From Ruminiclostridium sp. (GTDB lineage: Bacteria; Bacillota; Clostridia; Oscillospirales; Oscillospiraceae), in contig JABUSR010000188.1 of the NCBI GenBank assembly GCA_021442645.1, positions 1 to 9,499 on the forward strand: DNA of 9,499 bases, written 5' to 3'. Below, piece by piece: positions 6,343-9,499 of the stretch. The position numbers and the translations under genes were made by a program. Within the stretch, counting starts at the first letter, position 1; each line of letters begins with the position of its first letter. The notes under the pieces are model-generated. The model searched no databases. It worked only from the letters and a program-made list of their open reading frames with translations, and had not been told where the DNA came from.

Positions 6343-8355
6343 ATGAATCCAGCTAAGCGGGCAGAAGAGCTAAGAACCCAGTTAAATCATCACAGTGACC
6401 TCTATTACAACGAAGACGCTCCCAGCATTTCAGACGGGGAATATGACGCCCTCGTGCAGGAGTTGAAAACCATTGAAGCAGAACACCCGGAACTGATTAC
6501 AACTGATTCTCCGACCCAGAAGGTTGGGGGGATAGCTAAACGAGCCGTTGGCGTACTGGTGCCCCATCGTGTTCCCATGCTGTCTATGCAGGATCTGTTC
6601 AGTAGGGAAGAGGTTGAGCACTTTGTGGAGGATTGCTGGGAGAAACTGGGGAGAGATATCACCTTCCTGGTTGAGACTAAGATCGACGGCCTCTCAATGG
6701 CTCTGCGGTATGAGAAGGGCAAACTGGTAACGGCCCTCACACGTGGCGATGGCCGTAACTTTGGTGAGGATGTTACCGCAAACGCTAGAGAAATCAAAGA
6801 CGTAGCCACCAGGCTGAAACATTCCCCTGAGTACCTTGAAGTCCGCGGTGAGGTTTATATGACCAACGAAGCCTTTGTTGCGGTCAATGAACGCCAGGAG
6901 TTGCTTGGGAAAAAGACATTTGCCAATCCCCGGAACTGCGCCGCTGGTACCCTGCGGCAACTGGACGCTGCAGTCACCAAAGAGAGGAATCTTTCCTTTT
7001 TCGTATTTAACATACAGGATATCCAGGGAAAAGAGCTGAGTTCCCACGAGGAGGCCTATGAGTATCTGAAAGACTGCGGAATCACCGTCATCGCCAACTA
7101 TTTTGCCTGTAAGACCCAGGAGGAAATCTGGAATGCCATCAAGGCTATTGGGGAGATGCGCGGAACCCTGCCCTATGATATCGACGGTGCAGTCATCAAG
7201 GTCAACGATTTGGCGGCTAGAAGCCAATTGAAAGACACAGCCAAAAATGCTGGGTATCAGGTCGCCTACAAGTATCCTCCGGAGAGGAAAGAGACGAAAT
7301 TGCTGAATATTGAACTCTCTGTTGGGCGCACTGGAAAGATTACTCCCACAGCGGTCTTTGAGCCCATTCGCCTCTGCGGTACAACGGTATCCCGGTGTAC
7401 TCTCCACAACCAGGACTATATCTCCAGTCTAGGCATCTGCCTTGGGTCCACGCTGCTCATTGAAAAATCCGGCGAGGTCATTCCCAAATGTGTGGGAGAA
7501 GTGCCTGAAAAACGCCCGGAGGGAGCGCAGCCTTTTAAGATTCCCATGACCTGTCCCGTGTGCGGTGAGCCTGCCGTTCGGGAGGACACAGCGGATATTA
7601 AGTGTACGAATCTCAACTGTCCTGCGCAGCTGGAACGGCTGATTGGCCATTTTGTCGCCCGTGATTCCATGGATATCAAGGGCATCGGTGCTGTCTATGT
7701 CCACGATCTGATCCACGAGGGATACCTGCAGGACGTGGCAGACATTTTTACTTTGTACCGGCATAGGGACAAGCTCATCGAAAAAGGAATCATCGGTAAG
7801 GAGAAAAACACAGATAAACTCCTTGGCATGATAGAAGTGGCCAAGAAAAATCCTCCGTCCAGACTTTTGACTGGTCTTGGGATTTCTAATGTGGGTAAGT
7901 CAGCAGCGCAGGCCCTGATGAATCATTTCGGCACCTTTGAAGCCCTGGAGGCAGCCACAGAAGAGGATCTTTTAGCCGTTCGGGATATCGGCCCTATTTC
8001 AGCCCGCTGCGTGTTTACCTACTTCCGCCAGGTGCGGAACCGCTGCATGATTGGCAAACTAAAGGAGGCTGGCGTCAACATGGCCCAGGAGATCCTGTCT
8101 GTACCTGCAGAAGACCTGCCCCTCTCCGGCCAGACCGTGGTCATCACGGGAACACTACCCGGAATGAGCAGGGAAGAGGCGACACAACTTATTACGCGGA
8201 ATGGCGGCAATGTTACCGGGAGCGTGTCAAAGAAGACCAGCTTCCTGCTGGCCGGTGTGGCATCTGGCAGCAAGCTGATAAAAGCCCAGCAGCTTGGGAT
8301 ACCTGTCCTTAGCCTGGAAGAGCTGCAGGAAAAGCTTTCCGGGCCCCATCCGTAA
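6343..8355 (+). CDS. ligA: NAD-dependent DNA ligase
   Basis: LigA is the essential bacterial DNA ligase. It seals 3'-OH/5'-phosphate nicks in replication and repair, using NAD+ as the adenylate donor. The protein is 670 residues, matching the family norm. Domains in order: the NMN-binding domain Ia with HHSDLYYNEDAPSISDGEYD (16-35); the adenylation domain with nucleophile K113 in ETKIDG, where the KxDG motif has isoleucine rather than the more common leucine; an OB-fold (roughly 316-400) containing VGRTGKITPTAVFEP; a four-cysteine zinc finger C404, C407, C421 and C426; a helix-hairpin-helix region (roughly 430-585); and a C-terminal BRCT domain from about 591 (VVITGTLPGMSREEA, SVSKKTSFLLAG). 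All domains are intact. It is the last gene of the murD run, 31 nt after ynbB, and reads into a hairpin at 8407-8440 that probably ends the operon. Confidence 0.98.
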   Translation: MNPAKRAEELRTQLNHHSDLYYNEDAPSISDGEYDALVQELKTIEAEHPELITTDSPTQKVGGIAKRAVGVLVPHRVPMLSMQDLFSREEVEHFVEDCWEKLGRDITFLVETKIDGLSMALRYEKGKLVTALTRGDGRNFGEDVTANAREIKDVATRLKHSPEYLEVRGEVYMTNEAFVAVNERQELLGKKTFANPRNCAAGTLRQLDAAVTKERNLSFFVFNIQDIQGKELSSHEEAYEYLKDCGITVIANYFACKTQEEIWNAIKAIGEMRGTLPYDIDGAVIKVNDLAARSQLKDTAKNAGYQVAYKYPPERKETKLLNIELSVGRTGKITPTAVFEPIRLCGTTVSRCTLHNQDYISSLGICLGSTLLIEKSGEVIPKCVGEVPEKRPEGAQPFKIPMTCPVCGEPAVREDTADIKCTNLNCPAQLERLIGHFVARDSMDIKGIGAVYVHDLIHEGYLQDVADIFTLYRHRDKLIEKGIIGKEKNTDKLLGMIEVAKKNPPSRLLTGLGISNVGKSAAQALMNHFGTFEALEAATEEDLLAVRDIGPISARCVFTYFRQVRNRCMIGKLKEAGVNMAQEILSVPAEDLPLSGQTVVITGTLPGMSREEATQLITRNGGNVTGSVSKKTSFLLAGVASGSKLIKAQQLGIPVLSLEELQEKLSGPHP

Positions 8356-8368
8356 TGAAAAAAGATTG

Positions 8369-8403
8369 TGGCCTGTTGTCTGTTTAATAAAGACAACAGG
8401 CCA
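8369..8403 (-). terminator. Terminator of the recombinase gene (hairpin in the convergent gap)
   Basis: A perfect 13-bp stem (8369-8381 with 8391-8403) has a 9-nt A/T-rich loop. Read on the minus strand, it is followed a few bases later by TCTTTTTTC (complement of 8358-8366). That is what a minus-strand terminator for the recombinase gene should look like. Read on the plus strand, it is followed only by TTCTGC, so termination of ligA transcripts here would be weak, though some bidirectional effect is possible. Confidence 0.8.
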
Positions 8404-8406
8404 TTC

Positions 8407-8444
8407 TGCACATGTTCGAACAAACGTTCGGACGTGTGCATTTA
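8407..8444 (+). terminator. Probable terminator of the murD-ligA operon
   Basis: A 15-bp stem (8407-8421 with 8426-8440) has an AAAC loop and is followed by TTTAATTATT. Two of the 15 pairs are G-U wobbles in plus-strand RNA but become A-C mismatches in minus-strand RNA. The structure therefore favours the plus-strand transcript, fitting a ligA terminator. Its apex (8417-8430) reads CGAACAAACGTTCG, a LexA-box-like palindrome. The T-tract is interrupted, so efficiency may be moderate. Confidence 0.7.
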
Positions 8445-8445
8445 A

Positions 8446-9444
8446 TTATTCAGAAGGCTCATCCTGCTTTTTAACTTTAGAAAGGGGATTGGCATCCACA
8501 GCCAGTTTCAGGTTGGCATCCGATACATGGGTATAGATTTGGGTAGTGCCCAGATTTTCGTGGCCCAGAACATCCTGAAGGGTACGGATATCTACGCCAT
8601 TGTTCAGCATCAAGGTGGCTGCCGTATGGCGTAGCTTATGGGGAGAATACTTGCGATCCAGCCCTGCTTGCGTCACTGCTTTTTGCACAATGTTTTCCAC
8701 AGATCTTGTGGTAAGTCGTGTTCTGTTGCGGGATACAAACAAAGCATCTTTGTGCCGGGGCTCGTCTTTTGGCGTAAGTCGAACAGCCAGATAGGCTTCT
8801 AATCCACCCAGGCAAGCCTCATTCAGATATAGCTGCCGTTCCTTATTACCTTTACCCAATACGCGGACGGTATCATCTCGAATGTCCTGGACATTCAGTC
8901 CAACCAGTTCGCCAACCCGGAGCCCGCAGTTCAGAAACAGAGTCAGGATGCAATAATCACGAATCTCGTTGGGACCGGAAACGGATTCCAGCAGTCGGAG
9001 ACTCTCAGAAAGCGAAAGATACCGCGGCAGAGTTTTTCGCAGCTTGGGATTGTTCAGGGCCTGGGTTGGATCAGTTTCCAGCTGCCGGGCATGTACGCAG
9101 AGATAATTATAAAAGGAACGGATTGCCGCACACTTCCTGGCACGCGTAGAGGCCTCAGCTTTACCTGATTGCGCACCGCCGGAGAGATACGTAAGAAACC
9201 CGTAGATTTCAGAGAGCTGCGTTTTAGAGACAAATTCCAAGTCAACGTCAAGAATGGAGATATCCTGAAAGTCTGCAGAGACTGATGCAGGATTTCTGCG
9301 CAGTTTCAGATAGCGAAAGAACGCACGCAGGTCCAGAAAATATTCGTCCACAGTTTTTGAAGAGTGAGACAGAATAGACTCATGATAATTGAGAAATTCC
9401 TGCAGGATGGGCGGCGATTCCAGCCAATAGTCAGCCATAGCCAT
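8446..9444 (-). CDS. Tyrosine recombinase of the XerC/XerD family
   Basis: This is a site-specific tyrosine recombinase that cuts and rejoins DNA at short paired-arm sites, typically to resolve chromosome dimers or to move an element. The protein is 332 residues. The N-terminal SAM-like core-binding domain spans about 12-120 (FLNYHESILSHSSKTVDEYF). It is longer than in classical XerC/XerD of about 300 residues, mainly through a segment at about 50-75. The catalytic domain follows PRYLSLSE (140-147). The full active-site set is present: R176 in GLRVGEL, lysine within GKGNKER (198-203), H269 and R272 in HKLRHTAA, H295 in LGHENLG and nucleophile Y304 in TQIYTHV. Two in-frame ATGs, at 9444 and 9438, are possible. 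The purine-rich ribosome site (AAAGGAAA, around 9446-9453) sits closer than ideal to the first and about 9 nt from the second. A lox/dif-like palindrome lies 21 bp upstream. It could be the lineage's housekeeping Xer or a mobile-element integrase; completeness and context favour Xer. Confidence 0.93.
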   Translation of the reverse strand: MAMADYWLESPPILQEFLNYHESILSHSSKTVDEYFLDLRAFFRYLKLRRNPASVSADFQDISILDVDLEFVSKTQLSEIYGFLTYLSGGAQSGKAEASTRARKCAAIRSFYNYLCVHARQLETDPTQALNNPKLRKTLPRYLSLSESLRLLESVSGPNEIRDYCILTLFLNCGLRVGELVGLNVQDIRDDTVRVLGKGNKERQLYLNEACLGGLEAYLAVRLTPKDEPRHKDALFVSRNRTRLTTRSVENIVQKAVTQAGLDRKYSPHKLRHTAATLMLNNGVDIRTLQDVLGHENLGTTQIYTHVSDANLKLAVDANPLSKVKKQDEPSE

Positions 9445-9465
9445 ATTTCCTTTCTTTCACCTTTT

Positions 9466-9499
9466 ATAACTTCGCAAAATCTACATTATGCGAAGTTGT
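9466..9499. other. Putative recombinase core site, lox/dif-like, flush with window end
   Basis: This 34-bp imperfect palindrome has arms ATAACTTCGCAAA (9466-9478) and TATGCGAAGTTGT (9487-9499), which match at 11 of 13 positions, around the asymmetric 8-bp centre ATCTACAT. By direct comparison with the well-known loxP sequence, both arms share the ATAACTTCG/CGAAGTT core, and 26 of 34 positions agree. It can also be split as 11+6+11 (9469-9496), the layout of bacterial dif, with TTATG at the same place as in Bacillus dif. It lies 21 bp upstream of a tyrosine recombinase gene. Function is inferred; the element may continue past the window edge. Confidence 0.65.

Noticed and set aside
6694..7407. 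A 237-aa minus-strand open frame inside ligA
   Set aside because: It is antisense to conserved LigA domains and shows no recognisable motif; a typical shadow frame of a GC-richer gene.
8417..8430. Calling the LexA-like palindrome a functional SOS operator
   Set aside because: It is at the 3' end of both flanking genes and is fully explained as the top of a transcription terminator stem; kept only as a finding to check.
9463..9491. A recombinase promoter with -10 TATAAA (minus strand, 9463-9468)
   Set aside because: The matching -35 position reads GCATAA, which is poor, and the true promoter may lie beyond the window; not enough support for a feature.

Overview
The window looks like chromosomal DNA from a gut-type member of the Clostridia, most likely the Oscillospiraceae/Ruminococcaceae group. 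This is inferred from moderately high GC, strong AGGAGG-type ribosome binding sites, a Firmicute-type YnbB protein and the style of the recombinase. The genus cannot be fixed from the sequence alone.

Layout. (1) Bases 3-329 are the C-terminal part of a ferritin gene that enters from the left edge. It is closed by a perfect 16-bp stem terminator (345-382). (2) A consensus sigma-70/sigma-A promoter (456-484) opens a compact plus-strand run of six genes: murD (581-1969), three consecutive but clearly different M42 metallo-aminopeptidases (1981-3021, 3011-4039, 4051-5040), a YnbB-type PLP enzyme (5061-6311) and NAD-dependent DNA ligase ligA (6343-8355). The genes overlap or lie 11-31 nt apart, so they are probably one operon of about 8 kb. 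(3) The 90-bp gap between the convergent ends of ligA and the last gene holds two hairpins. Each appears tuned to one strand, and the apex of the second carries a LexA-box-like palindrome. (4) On the minus strand, 8446-9444 encodes a complete XerC/D-type tyrosine recombinase. (5) The last 34 bases (9466-9499), directly upstream of that recombinase, form a near-palindrome with the architecture of a tyrosine-recombinase core site. It can be read as dif-like (11+6+11) or as lox-like (13+8+13), and its arms share the ATAACTTCG core of loxP.

How the genes might work together. MurD adds D-glutamate to the peptidoglycan precursor, and LigA seals nicks in replication and repair; both are housekeeping enzymes. 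The three M42 enzymes and the PLP enzyme between them suggest peptide trimming followed by amino-acid metabolism. No direct functional link to murD or ligA can be shown from sequence. The recombinase and its adjacent palindrome look like a self-contained recombinase/site module, comparable in arrangement to the streptococcal XerS/difSL pair. It may be the chromosome-dimer resolution system of this lineage. This is the most interesting part of the window. No tRNA, rRNA, CRISPR array, insertion sequence or riboswitch was recognised.
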